Assembly (NCBI RefSeq): GCF_021395205.1
Contig: NZ_JAJVCS010000001.1
Coordinates: 186,001-250,000, forward strand
Direction: 5' to 3'
From: Polynucleobacter sp. IMCC 30228
GTDB taxonomy: Bacteria > Pseudomonadota > Gammaproteobacteria > Burkholderiales > Burkholderiaceae
Length of the DNA: 64,000 bases
Shown: in pieces, positions 48,651 through 57,285 of the stretch
Layout of the letters: each line of letters opens with the position of its first letter
Numbering within the stretch: the stretch's first letter is position 1
Position numbers and translations under genes: made by a program
Notes under the pieces: generated by a model
What the model saw: only the letters and a program-made list of their open reading frames with translations
Database searches by the model: none
Told to the model about the DNA's origin: nothing

Positions 48651-50210
48651 CTACCTTGTTGAACTACTTCTAATGAGCTGCTGCAATTGACCTTGGACGG
48701 CTTCTACCACGGGCGTCCATTGCCCCGGTTGGCCTTGCCTAAATAGGCGCATGGAGCTATACCAAGGGCTATCGTTACGGTCTAAAAGCCAGCGCCAACA
48801 GGTATCAAAACGGTTCAAGAGCCAGACGGGTTTGGCTAAAGCTCCAGCCAAATGAGCGACGGCCGTATCTACCGTTATCACCAAATCGAGCTGATCAATG
48901 AGCGCTGCAGTGGCAGAAAAATCGTCTAAATCTGCGCTTAAATCGATTAAATCAGGGCCGCCCCAATTAGCGGCTTTTAAGGCGGCTAATTCTGACTCTC
49001 CCGGTTGACCTTTTTGCAAGCTATAAAAATCAATTGCCGTATTTTTTAATGGCGCAAGCAAAGCCAATGGAATATTACGTCTTTCATTCACGGCCCAGGC
49101 CTCTGGTTGATTGGGGCGTAAGCCCCCCGACCAAACCACGCCAACGCGTAATTTTGTTTTCGGCCCTAATTTTTTCTGCCATAAAATTTGTTTAGCAGGG
49201 TCGACACTTAAGTATTTTTCAGCGAAGGGAATGTTGTTTAATGTGGTTTTAAAAGCAAAGGGCAAGCTGATTAAAGGGCAATGAAAGTCAAAGGGGGGAA
49301 GGGGCTGTCCTTTCTCAATTATTTGTGAAACGCCTGCTAAAGTCTGAAATAAAGTCATCAGGGGTTTTTCAACTTCTAAAATAACTGTGGCGCCTAATTT
49401 AGCCACCAATTCAGCATAGCGACTAAATTGAATTGCATCACCAAGACCTTGTTCACTATGAAGCAAAATAATTTTGTCTTGCAGCGATTCTTGCCCAAGC
49501 CAGAGTGCGCCATTCAGTTTTCGCTCACCTGCTGCACGACTTAATTCAGGGGATTGCCAGCGTGACTCATACGCTGGCCACCCCTGCTCGTAATCTCCTA
49601 ATACCAAATAGGCTAAGGCTCGATTCCAATAGGCCTCGGTAAAATTGGGCATGATCGATAAAGCCTGGTTGTACCCAGCAATAGCCTCTGTTACATGCTG
49701 CAACTCTTTTAACGTATTTGCCCGATTATTGTGAGCCTGAACATATTGGGGGTCAATTGCAATTGCCGCATCATAACTTTGTATGGCTTGCTCTAATTTG
49801 CGCAAATCATAAAGTGTTACCCCGCGATTAAAGTGGGCAAGTGCAAATTGGGGGTCGCAAGCAATGGCTTGTTCATAGCAAGCTAAAGCTGCCAGTGCTT
49901 GCTTTAACTCAATTAACATACTACCCTTATTATTATGGGCGAGCGCATAATTTGGTGAGCTTGCTAATGCTGCATCGATTGCTTGTAGAGCAGCCTGTGC
50001 ATTTCCTGCCTGAAAATAAATTAAACTTAAAAAATGGAGGGCCTCTGCTTGTTGAGGATAAGCCTGAAGAATTATTTCATAGCACTTGCGAGCCTCTGAG
50101 ATAAGACCATCTTGCAGAAATCGCTCGGCCTGCTGTAATTGGGTTAACAGCGCAAGATCTGCTTTGCTCTGCTGCAAACCGTGATGAGGTTGGGGATGCG
50201 CTGCTGACAT
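48651..50210 (-). CDS. TPR protein with GT9-like glycosyltransferase domain
   Basis: The 519-residue product has about six TPR units in the first 230 residues, then LGDYEQGWPAYESRW and a C-terminal GT-B half. That half has LHSEQGLGDAIQFSRY, VGVVWSGG, DLVITVDTAVAHLAGALAKPVWLL and WYSSMRLFRQ, resembling heptosyltransferase (GT9) domains. Such TPR-GT9-like proteins are common in environmental bacteria and their substrates are unknown. ATG 50210 is chosen because the upstream ATG 50255 sits inside a terminator hairpin. The protein lacks a signal peptide. Confidence 0.85.
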   Translation of the reverse strand: MSAAHPQPHHGLQQSKADLALLTQLQQAERFLQDGLISEARKCYEIILQAYPQQAEALHFLSLIYFQAGNAQAALQAIDAALASSPNYALAHNNKGSMLIELKQALAALACYEQAIACDPQFALAHFNRGVTLYDLRKLEQAIQSYDAAIAIDPQYVQAHNNRANTLKELQHVTEAIAGYNQALSIMPNFTEAYWNRALAYLVLGDYEQGWPAYESRWQSPELSRAAGERKLNGALWLGQESLQDKIILLHSEQGLGDAIQFSRYAELVAKLGATVILEVEKPLMTLFQTLAGVSQIIEKGQPLPPFDFHCPLISLPFAFKTTLNNIPFAEKYLSVDPAKQILWQKKLGPKTKLRVGVVWSGGLRPNQPEAWAVNERRNIPLALLAPLKNTAIDFYSLQKGQPGESELAALKAANWGGPDLIDLSADLDDFSATAALIDQLDLVITVDTAVAHLAGALAKPVWLLNRFDTCWRWLLDRNDSPWYSSMRLFRQGQPGQWTPVVEAVQGQLQQLIRSSSTR

Positions 50211-50228
50211 ATCTTCAATTCTAATCGC

Positions 50229-50263
50229 CCATGAAAAAACCCACTGTTTTGGCACAGTGGGTT
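50229..50263 (-). terminator. Intrinsic terminator, copy 1 of a 35-base direct repeat
   Basis: On the minus strand ten base pairs (AACCCACTGT/ACAGTGGGTT, 50238-50263) are followed by a run of six T residues, so this stops minus-strand transcription coming from the gap. No minus-strand gene lies directly upstream until the porin 1.6 kb away. 33 of its 35 bases match the porin terminator at 51822-51856, in the same orientation. It ends 18 bases before the TPR-GT9 start, so it could also work as an attenuator for that gene. Confidence 0.75.
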
Positions 50264-50669
50264 GTGCAGCTAACCAAGCTACTAGTTAAAAAGGCTTGGA
50301 GGCTGAGTTATCAGCCCCTCTAGGCCATTCCTGCCCCCATCTCATCAGTCACTGACGCTGTAGTCAAGGGGGTTAAGGCAACGCCTGGCCAGAGCTTTAA
50401 GCGCCTTTTACCCCTCAATTTAACAATCCTTGGTCAACCCAAGGATTTTGTATAGCCTTTGTGTTGTGTCAAAAATACTGTAAATCTCCTATCTAATAAG
50501 GCTTCCATTAATTTTAATTGTGAGTTGTAGTCAGGCTCATTCAGCCATTCTATCGCCTCACCAGAATGCAAATTTACCCTTCGGATTGATTTAAACAGTG
50601 AGTATTTAAATTCTTTGAGTTACAGTAATCTATTTAATATTTTCTAAAGAATGTTGAGTAAAGAGCACA
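50264..50669. other. Non-coding gap with a folded-looking GC-rich core
   Basis: No ORF is supported in these 406 bases. From 50295 to 50405 the sequence is GC-rich against AT-rich flanks and can form several nested stems. These are GGCTGA/TCAGCC (50301-50316), GGCCA/TGGCC (50323-50327 with 50386-50390), CCCCC/GGGGG (50334-50338 with 50368-50372), TGAC/GTCA (50353-50366) and AGGC/GCCT (50376-50386). The final bases to 50669 are AT-rich and probably carry the promoter of the GT4 gene. It does not match tRNA, tmRNA, 4.5S, 6S or RNase P RNA as I know them. Confidence 0.4.
50425..50449 (+). terminator. Weak plus-strand terminator-like hairpin
   Basis: AATCCTTGG (50425-50433) and CCAAGGATT (50439-50447) form a 9-base-pair stem with a TCAAC loop, followed by TTGTAT. 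The T-run is short. It would close a plus-strand transcript covering the GC-rich core at 50295-50405. On the minus strand it is followed by GTTAAATTG, less like a terminator. Confidence 0.4.
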
Positions 50670-51782
50670 ATGAAACCAAAACGTAAGCTATGTTTTGACT
50701 GGGGTATTTCAGATCATTATGGGTGGGGAATTTATGGTTTAAACCTTCTCATTTACGGTTCAATGAACGATTCTTTTGAAGTCATTCCTATTGAGCCCCC
50801 CTCTTTTCTTTATCCCATCGACCCCTTAACTGTAAAGTTCTTATCTGAAAAGTTACCAAGTCCAAATACCAATATTGAGTTAAAAAATAATGATCTTTTT
50901 TTAACCGCACTTGGTAATGTAAATCAATCAACTGTCGATAATAGATATAGAAACATTGGTGTAATTTTTAGTGAAACGAATCCTTTGCCTTCAAATGAGA
51001 TTCAAAATTTAAGAAAATTTGAATCTATTATTTCTGGATCAAGTTGGAATTCTTCGGTATTAAAAGATGAGAAAATTATTGTACATACCGTAATACAAGG
51101 CATTGATTTGAAGTTATTTCAACCAGCTCCAAAACGATACTTAAAAGATAAATTTGTAATTTTTAGCGGGGGAAAACTAGAATATCGTAAAGGACAGGAT
51201 ATTTTACTAAAAGCTTTTGCGAAACTAGCCTCAAAATATGAAGATGTAGTATTGATTACCGCGTGGCGCTCTCCTTGGGAAGGACAATTTGCCGGATCTA
51301 TAAATCACTCAGGCATTTGTGAACCTTTGCAAATTTCCGATGATATGGGCAGGTCTATTTATGAATGGATTCTTCGAAATGGAGTTAAATCTGAGCAAAT
51401 TATTTGTCTCGAGGCAATGCCGAATAGGCTTATGCCAGAAGTATTTCGTGAGGTAGATTTGGCAGTATTTCCAAATCGCTGTGAAGCTGGAACTAACCTC
51501 GTTGCCATGGAGGCACTTGCATCTGGCTTGCCTTGTTTAATATCGAAAAATACTGGTCATCTTGACATCATTAAGACCGATAATTGTTTTCCACTAACTG
51601 TTCAAAAACAAATTCACGGTCTTGGGTTATTGGATTGGGGTGAATCTTCTGTTGATCAAATAGTTGATTTAATGGAAGACGCATACCATGGCAGAGCACA
51701 AATCAATCGCATAAAGGTGCGCGAGTCTATGCAAAATTATTCATGGGATAACGCTATTAAATCAATGCTAGCATTATTTTAA
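50670..51782 (+). CDS. GT4-family glycosyltransferase, AT-rich and probably acquired
   Basis: The 370-residue product has a GT-B fold. The N-terminal half begins WGISDHYGWGIYGLNLLIYG, and the C-terminal half has IFSGGKLEYRKGQDILLKAFAKL, then the donor-site segment FREVDLAVFPNRCEAGTNLVAMEALASGLPCL with the E-x7-E pattern of GT4. The acceptor is unknown. Hand counting of 50941-51060 gives about 28% G+C, well below most of the window, and AGA/ATA codons are frequent. It is the only plus-strand gene between two minus-strand genes and lies between two copies of one terminator sequence. Both facts suggest transfer. Confidence 0.85.
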   Translation: MKPKRKLCFDWGISDHYGWGIYGLNLLIYGSMNDSFEVIPIEPPSFLYPIDPLTVKFLSEKLPSPNTNIELKNNDLFLTALGNVNQSTVDNRYRNIGVIFSETNPLPSNEIQNLRKFESIISGSSWNSSVLKDEKIIVHTVIQGIDLKLFQPAPKRYLKDKFVIFSGGKLEYRKGQDILLKAFAKLASKYEDVVLITAWRSPWEGQFAGSINHSGICEPLQISDDMGRSIYEWILRNGVKSEQIICLEAMPNRLMPEVFREVDLAVFPNRCEAGTNLVAMEALASGLPCLISKNTGHLDIIKTDNCFPLTVQKQIHGLGLLDWGESSVDQIVDLMEDAYHGRAQINRIKVRESMQNYSWDNAIKSMLALF

Positions 51783-51821
51783 TTGTGGATTTACATCAAA
51801 GCCTGACTTAATAAAGCTTAG

Positions 51822-51857
51822 CCATGAAAAAACCCACTGTGTTGCCACAGTGGGTTT
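51822..51857 (-). terminator. Intrinsic terminator of the porin gene, copy 2 of the repeat
   Basis: AAACCCACTGTG (51830-51841) and CACAGTGGGTTT (51846-51857) form a 12-base-pair stem with a TTGC loop. On the minus strand T residues follow the stem, 55 bases after the porin stop. It is a strong terminator for the porin gene. Bases 51822-51856 match 50229-50263 at 33 of 35 positions. Confidence 0.88.
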
Positions 51858-51912
51858 GATTTAATGCTGAACTAATGTATTACTAGTATTTTAACAACTT
51901 AACTAACAATAA

Positions 51913-53142
51913 TTAGAACGTTACACGTGTACCAAAAGCTAAGCCTGTGACTCTGGTTGAAACTTGAACAGAGCTGGCTGATTCATTATTTGAACCGTAG
52001 ATTGCGTACAAGTTGGTACGCTTGCTGAGGTAATAGTTCAAACCAACTTGATAAGCGGTGAAGCCAGCGCTTGGGCTTCCACGACCATAGCTGGAGGCTT
52101 TACCATTACCAACAACTGCCCAACCTTCGATGGTGGGTGTCATGAAGCTACGAACACCAATCTGTTGCGCAGTCCGCTTAGCGTAATAGCTGGTATCAAT
52201 AACGCTACCAACCTTACGGTTACCGTATTGCACGTAGCCCTTCAAGATACCAAAGTCATAGGTAGCAGCACCGTAGTATTGATTGTCTTGAGTATTTGAA
52301 CCACCCGATGCAGCAATCCAAGCTGCTGGAGCAGGTGTGGCAAGAGTAGATGCTGAAGCGCCGGCGGTTGCACCACCTTGACCTTCATTGTTTGATTTGT
52401 AGGCTTGATAAGCTAAACCAACATACAGTTTTTGCCATGTGTAGTCAGCAGATAAACCCCAACCAGAGTAGTTGTTGGTAACTGGCAAACGGCTAGCTGA
52501 AGTGTTGGCTGTTACGGTATCGTTTCTTAAGGTGTAGTTAGCAGCAACCTTGAAACCACTAAACGTTGCGGTTTGAGCCGACAAGGTAGATTGCGTACGA
52601 ACCGTTACACCAGCAGATTGACCACCAACACCAGATGCGTCAGTGTAACCACGTGCTGTAGCATTTGAGGAATTACCTGAGTTTGTGGTTGGGTAAACTG
52701 CGTTACCGGGCATGTTGTTGGTGTTACCAACGTCAGTTGCGGCAATTTGGTTAAACATGGGGGTGTATTGAGTACCGAAAGCAAACTGACCTACGCCTGC
52801 TTTACCAATACCACCAAAGCCCTGACGAGTCTGCCATGACGACATCGACGCGTTAGTAGGCTGCATATCAGTTTCTAAAGTAAAGAAGGCAATCATGCCG
52901 CCGCCTAAATCTTCAGTACCTTTAAAGCCTAAACGGCTGGTCTGTTCCATCGAGTTACCAAAACTGGCGCTATTAGCTTGGCCTGATGGGGCAACAGTAC
53001 CGGCAGCGTTAGCAGCTGCGCCAGTAGCCTTTTGATTTAAGTAACCAACGTCAACAACACCGTACACGGTCACGCTTGACTGGGCCGAAGCAGCACCAGC
53101 AAAAGCGCCGAGAGCGGCAAGTGCAAATAGCGATTTTTTCAT
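51913..53142 (-). CDS. Outer-membrane porin (Burkholderia-type trimeric porin)
   Basis: The 409-residue product has a signal peptide MKKSLFALAALGAFAGAASA with cleavage before QSSVTVYGVVDVGY, the classic start of betaproteobacterial porins. A run of alternating beta-strand segments ends in the terminal aromatic strand (GLAFGTRVTF). The L3 loop motif around GVGQFAFGTQYTPMF is visible. ATG 53142 has GGAGA 8 bases ahead; the open frame back to 53220 is upstream leader. It is likely highly expressed and has its own terminator. The 206-base gap upstream to the Sel1 gene holds its promoter but no box I could name with confidence. Confidence 0.93.
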   Translation of the reverse strand: MKKSLFALAALGAFAGAASAQSSVTVYGVVDVGYLNQKATGAAANAAGTVAPSGQANSASFGNSMEQTSRLGFKGTEDLGGGMIAFFTLETDMQPTNASMSSWQTRQGFGGIGKAGVGQFAFGTQYTPMFNQIAATDVGNTNNMPGNAVYPTTNSGNSSNATARGYTDASGVGGQSAGVTVRTQSTLSAQTATFSGFKVAANYTLRNDTVTANTSASRLPVTNNYSGWGLSADYTWQKLYVGLAYQAYKSNNEGQGGATAGASASTLATPAPAAWIAASGGSNTQDNQYYGAATYDFGILKGYVQYGNRKVGSVIDTSYYAKRTAQQIGVRSFMTPTIEGWAVVGNGKASSYGRGSPSAGFTAYQVGLNYYLSKRTNLYAIYGSNNESASSVQVSTRVTGLAFGTRVTF

Positions 53143-53348
53143 TCGTAAATCTCCATAAAGTAAGAATGCGCCCATAAAAATTCGGGACTGATGAAGTATC
53201 GACCTTTTGCTGCGGTCCACTTAGCTTGAGGGCAGATACCCCCGCTTTTTGCTTGTGAAAAGGGAGTTTTTTGGTTTTCTTTGTTGTATCTCGACAACAT
53301 GGCCCTATTTTTGGGGTATTAAAGGTATTTAGATGCCAAAATTGTCAG

Positions 53349-54857
53349 ATGGCAAGTCGCGAATTCCTGAAAATACTACGTTCTGCCCGTCAGGGTGATG
53401 TTTTTGCGCAACAAGAACTGGCTGCAGTTTATCTTCAGGGCTATTTTAACACCCCAATTCAGCCCAATAATGCCTTAGTTTGGCTTGAAAAGGCCTATTT
53501 AGCCACTCTAAGCAAAATCTCACTTCCTCACTTACAAGTTGATTCCCCTGGTAACCCCCCCAATAACCCGCTTAGAGCATTGTTTGCGCAATTAGTGCAA
53601 ATTCCGCTAGCGACAACTTTTGGCTCGCCATCATTTCAGTTTGCTTGGGATCGATTTTGGGAGTTAGCGCATGAGGGTAATAGTGAGGCCCGCTGGCAGT
53701 TGGCTAATTTCTTATTAAATCCTCAGCAATTGAGCTTGCAGGAGCAATTGGCTGCATGGCTAAGTAAACGGTTTCCCGGTGACACTGAAGGCTTGGCAAA
53801 ACTACAAACCCAATGCAAGCGCTATTTAGAAATCATTGCTGCCGAAGAAAGTTTTTTAGCGAACAAAGCAAAAGAGCTATTAATTCAATTACAGCCTAAA
53901 AATGAATTACTCACGTCACTTTGGAATAACTGGCTGTCGACTCAAGATGAGTCGGCGCTGCAACAAGCGGCTGAGTTAGGACTAACTACTGCAAAACTAA
54001 CCCTAGGTTTACGTTTAGCACAACCTAAAATCCAAGCAGAAAAAAGTAATGGTTCGAGTAAATCGAATGCGCCGCTGAAAAAAGCGGTACATTGGCTTGA
54101 GTTGGCTGGCAAAGATGGAGATCCCCAAGCTTGGTATGCACTTGGTGAAATTTATCGTCGCCCCCAATTTTCAGGTTATAGCGCCCAAGAAAGTGATCGC
54201 TGTTTTGATCGCGCTGCCGACTTAGGGCATGCAGCAGCGCAGTTTCGCAAAGCGGCCACTTTATGGCGCAAACGCGATAAGCTGCAGGAAAAAATCACTG
54301 GCTTACAAGCCTCTTATTGGGCCTGGCAAGCACATCAACAAGGTATTACAGCGGCCCATACCTTATTGATGAAAATTTTACTAAGCTGTCCCAACCCGGC
54401 ACAAAATGCGTGGTTTGACTTGGCTCAATGTGCTGAACTCGCTTTGGCTCGACACAGCGATCATCAATTGACTGGAGGACGGATGCTGATGTGCCACCGA
54501 ATTGTGATTGCCAATCAATTTGATTTTAGTAAAGCGGAGTTATTGTTGGCAGAAATTGACCAGCTGCAACTTGAACATTGTGTGGTGGTAGATGTGCGTT
54601 GGGAATTGCCTAAAATTTTGCCACGCCTCACCCAAATTGAAACCATCCAACAGCGTCGTTGTCTTTTTGCTGCAAGCAAAGCACTAGAACAATTAGCAGT
54701 AATTCGCGAACCGAACGATGATGAGTTTTTGGCTGCAGGTGAAGGAAATTTACGCCAGCGGCGTTATCGCTTCGAGCGCTTAAGTCAATGGTTACTGCAA
54801 AATTTTGCCCACCACCTTGCCGCCAAAAAATTGCCCATCCCAAGTCGTGGCCACTAA
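53349..54857 (+). CDS. Sel1-like repeat protein
   Basis: The 502-residue product has Sel1/TPR-type repeats of about 36 residues. They include ARQGDVFAQQELAAVYLQGYF, EGNSEARWQLANFLL, LGLTTAKLTLGLRLA, DGDPQAWYALGEIYRRP and LGHAAAQFRKAATLW. These repeats usually act as protein-protein scaffolds. There is no signal peptide, and the function is unknown. ATG 53349 is chosen because upstream residues lack repeat character; the frame opens at 53271 and no clear Shine-Dalgarno decides. It is divergent from the porin and convergent with tatC (24 bases apart). Confidence 0.78.
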   Translation: MASREFLKILRSARQGDVFAQQELAAVYLQGYFNTPIQPNNALVWLEKAYLATLSKISLPHLQVDSPGNPPNNPLRALFAQLVQIPLATTFGSPSFQFAWDRFWELAHEGNSEARWQLANFLLNPQQLSLQEQLAAWLSKRFPGDTEGLAKLQTQCKRYLEIIAAEESFLANKAKELLIQLQPKNELLTSLWNNWLSTQDESALQQAAELGLTTAKLTLGLRLAQPKIQAEKSNGSSKSNAPLKKAVHWLELAGKDGDPQAWYALGEIYRRPQFSGYSAQESDRCFDRAADLGHAAAQFRKAATLWRKRDKLQEKITGLQASYWAWQAHQQGITAAHTLLMKILLSCPNPAQNAWFDLAQCAELALARHSDHQLTGGRMLMCHRIVIANQFDFSKAELLLAEIDQLQLEHCVVVDVRWELPKILPRLTQIETIQQRRCLFAASKALEQLAVIREPNDDEFLAAGEGNLRQRRYRFERLSQWLLQNFAHHLAAKKLPIPSRGH

Positions 54858-54881
54858 GCAAACATGTACATAATCTCGATT

Positions 54882-55736
54882 TTAAGCATTCGTTGCCGCG
54901 CCATCAGTTGCCTCTTTGTCGCTGACTTGAGCAGGTTTTTTTTCATAGAAACGGGCAATAAATAAGCCGAGCTCATACAACAAAGACATAGGAACTGCTA
55001 ACAATAATTGCGACAAAATATCGGGGGGCGTTACGACTGCAGCAACGACAAAGGCACCGACAATCACATATGGACGAATTTCTCGAAGCTTAGCTAAGGG
55101 TACAACACCCATACGCACTAATACCACGACAACTACGGGCACCTCAAAGGTAATCCCAAATGCTAAGAAGGTGGTCATTGCAAAACTTAAATAGTTATCG
55201 ATATCGGTCAGCATTTCGGCGCCTAGCGGAGCGTTGTAGTGCGCCATGAATTTAAAGACGGTGGGGAATACTAAAAAATAAGCGAACGACATACCAATAA
55301 TGAATAAAGAATAACTACTAACGACCAAAGGCACGATTAAACGGCGTTCGTGGGTATATAGTCCAGGCGCAATAAAAGCCCATAGTTGATACATCACTAC
55401 TGGCAAGGCAATGACAAACGCAACCAACATGGTAACTTTCATCGGCACAAAAAAGGAACCTGTAATGTCAGTCACGATCATTTTTCCACCGCTGGGTAAA
55501 GCTGCTAATAAAGGCTGGGCAAACAAATGAAAAATTTCCGGCGCCCAATACACCAAACTCATAAAAATGATGATGATGGCAAGCGCTGCTTTAATAATGC
55601 GGTCACGCAGCTCAACTAAATGCGAAATAAAAGTTTCTTGCAAGCCCTCACTGGCTGGAGAAGCATTATCTGAATTGGTATTGGCTTGCTGGGTATTGTC
55701 CTGCTGCGTATTATTATGGGCGCTAGGGTCATGCAT
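54882..55736 (-). CDS. tatC: Twin-arginine translocase subunit TatC
   Basis: TatC is the receptor of the Tat export system and reads the twin-arginine signal. The 284-residue product has a long polar Asn/Gln-rich N-terminus (about 1-30), then FISHLVELRDRIIKAALA and six membrane helices. Conserved motifs include YQLWAFIAPGLYTHERR and FGITFEVPVVVVVLVRMG. The Glu in LVELRD and the Glu in FEVP are the signal-binding positions. It follows tatB by 15 bases. Confidence 0.95.
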   Translation of the reverse strand: MHDPSAHNNTQQDNTQQANTNSDNASPASEGLQETFISHLVELRDRIIKAALAIIIIFMSLVYWAPEIFHLFAQPLLAALPSGGKMIVTDITGSFFVPMKVTMLVAFVIALPVVMYQLWAFIAPGLYTHERRLIVPLVVSSYSLFIIGMSFAYFLVFPTVFKFMAHYNAPLGAEMLTDIDNYLSFAMTTFLAFGITFEVPVVVVVLVRMGVVPLAKLREIRPYVIVGAFVVAAVVTPPDILSQLLLAVPMSLLYELGLFIARFYEKKPAQVSDKEATDGAATNA

Positions 55737-55751
55737 GATTTAGTCTCAACA

Positions 55752-56246
55752 TTATTGCGCGGCGCTATGCCGAAACCGCTTCATACGTGCCGCTCCCGAC
55801 TGCACCCGCAGCCGTACTCCAGAGGCATGTTTGTACCACAGTGGCCGCGCTGCTTGGCGAACTCGCCAACTGGCACGGCCTTGACGCAAGCTATCACGAA
55901 ATACTTTGTTTTCATCAATCTGCAAACCAACTGGAAAAGTATTGTTACTGGTGGAATAGTCGTAGCTATCAGCTTGATCACTTAAGTGCGCACCAGCTTC
56001 GGTAAAAGTAGAGCTTAAACTACTTTCCACATCTTTAATGGCTGCGGCACTTTCTTCACGCAACTTTTTAAATTCATCTAAGTCAATTTGTCGATTGACT
56101 TCACTGCGCACCTCAGCCATATAGCGTTGCGCTCGACCAAACAAATTCCCTGCCATGCGGGCTAGTTTGGGTAAACGCTCAGGTCCAATGACCACTAAAG
56201 CTACCACTGCTATTAAGGCAAGCTTTGAAACCCCTAAATCAATCAT
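55752..56246 (-). CDS. tatB: Sec-independent translocase subunit TatB
   Basis: TatB partners TatC in the receptor complex. The 164-residue product has an N-terminal membrane helix (MIDLGVSKLALIAVVALVVIGPERLPKL with the hinge GPERLP), an amphipathic helix (about 30-60) and a long C-terminal tail rich in Arg (RVRQAARPLWYKHASG). It is longer than TatA, as expected. It follows tatA by 19 bases. Confidence 0.93.
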   Translation of the reverse strand: MIDLGVSKLALIAVVALVVIGPERLPKLARMAGNLFGRAQRYMAEVRSEVNRQIDLDEFKKLREESAAAIKDVESSLSSTFTEAGAHLSDQADSYDYSTSNNTFPVGLQIDENKVFRDSLRQGRASWRVRQAARPLWYKHASGVRLRVQSGAARMKRFRHSAAQ

Positions 56247-56265
56247 TTACAGGCGATCATGAAAA

Positions 56266-56493
56266 CTATTTATTCAGATCTTTGGCTTGCACATCGACCG
56301 TCTTTTCTGCGGCATTGGCAGCCTGTTGGGGAATTTGTTCAGCTTTAGCTTCCTCGCTGGTTTTCATGCCATCTTTAAAGCCTTTCACCGCGCCACCTAA
56401 ATCGGTACCAATATTGCGTAATTTTTTGGTACCAAAAACTAGCATCACAATAACCAACACAATTAACCAGTGCCAAATACTAAATGAACCCAT
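56266..56493 (-). CDS. tatA: Sec-independent translocase subunit TatA
   Basis: TatA forms the variable-size translocation assembly. The 75-residue product has one membrane helix (about 5-20, [19 protein letters not shown]), the hinge [10 protein letters not shown], an amphipathic helix with [14 protein letters not shown] and a polar tail. AGGAG lies ahead of the start. It follows the HIT gene by 28 bases in the his-tat operon. Confidence 0.95.
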   Translation of the reverse strand: MGSFSIWHWLIVLVIVMLVFGTKKLRNIGTDLGGAVKGFKDGMKTSEEAKAEQIPQQAANAAEKTVDVQAKDLNK

Positions 56494-56521
56494 TTCTTTC
56501 TCCTTAAATCAATCAGCTTGC

Positions 56522-56887
56522 TTACTTTTTCCAGGGCCGCTCACCGCCCATCACATGCAAATGTAAGTGATAGACTTCTTGCCCGCCATCTGCGCCATTA
56601 TTGACCATTAAACGAAAGCCGCCATCTTCACCCGGTCGACAACCTTGTTCTTGAGCAAGACGAGGGGCTAATGCCATCATTCTACCTAGCAAAGGGGCGT
56701 CAATGTGCGTTGCCGACGCTAGCATCGGTAAATGCTTTTTAGGAATCATTAGAAAATGAACTGGGGCTGCCGGCTTAATATCGTGAAAAGCGAAAATTTC
56801 ATCATCCTCATAGATTTTCCGCGCCGGAATTACCCCGGCAATAATTTTGCAAAATAAACAATCAGGATCATGGCTTAAAACGCTCAT
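56522..56887 (-). CDS. HIT-family nucleotide-binding protein
   Basis: HIT proteins hydrolyse nucleoside phosphoramidates or related nucleotides. The 121-residue product has [21 protein letters not shown] at the N-terminus, where the paired Cys could hold zinc. It has [13 protein letters not shown] and the histidine triad HLHLHVMGG near residue 110. It resembles HinT. The start overlaps the hisE stop by 4 bases. Confidence 0.92.
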   Translation of the reverse strand: MSVLSHDPDCLFCKIIAGVIPARKIYEDDEIFAFHDIKPAAPVHFLMIPKKHLPMLASATHIDAPLLGRMMALAPRLAQEQGCRPGEDGGFRLMVNNGADGGQEVYHLHLHVMGGERPWKK

Positions 56888-57285
56888 ACGGGTTTTCGAC
56901 CGGCTTTTTCAGCTATGCCTGAAACCCCTTCACGACGCGTAAGCTCGGCTAACACGTCTTCTGGGCGGAGATTAAATTGCGCTAGGGCAACTAGGCAATG
57001 GAACCATAAATCGGCCATTTCCCCAACCAAAAGCGCTTGCTTTGCGGGGCTTAAATTGGCCTGTCGAGAATCTTTTGCCGCCATTACAGTTTCGGTGGCC
57101 TCTTCGCCAATTTTTTTCAGAATGGCATCGTCGCCCTTGCTGAATAGGGCGGCGATATACGATGTACTTGGGTCTGCGGTACCATTTTGTAAAGCGACAC
57201 GACGCTGTTCTACAACATCAGCCAAATGGGCTAAGACAGCATCTAGATTTGCATCGGCCGACATTTTTTTATTTACCTGAGTCAT
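56884..57285 (-). CDS. hisE: Phosphoribosyl-ATP pyrophosphatase
   Basis: HisE hydrolyses PR-ATP to PR-AMP, the second step of histidine synthesis. The 133-residue product has the MazG-like helical fold with [27 protein letters not shown] and [13 protein letters not shown], which hold the Mg-binding Glu and Asp residues. The first ATG overlaps hisI by 17 bases. A second ATG at 57264 (SADANLD) would leave a 4-base gap and is equally possible. HisE and HisI are separate here, not fused. Confidence 0.93.
   Translation of the reverse strand: MTQVNKKMSADANLDAVLAHLADVVEQRRVALQNGTADPSTSYIAALFSKGDDAILKKIGEEATETVMAAKDSRQANLSPAKQALLVGEMADLWFHCLVALAQFNLRPEDVLAELTRREGVSGIAEKAGRKPV

Noticed and set aside
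50341..50348. CTGATGAG on the minus strand, the core of a hammerhead ribozyme
   Set aside because: The second core element GAAA with a proper stem II between is missing; only GGAA follows after a G-run that pairs elsewhere.
50264..50450. The GC-rich segment as 6S RNA, tmRNA, 4.5S RNA or a tRNA remnant
   Set aside because: None of the diagnostic sequences (tag reading frame, GGUCAGGUCCGGAAGG-type loop, T loop TTCRA, 6S central bubble) could be found on either strand.
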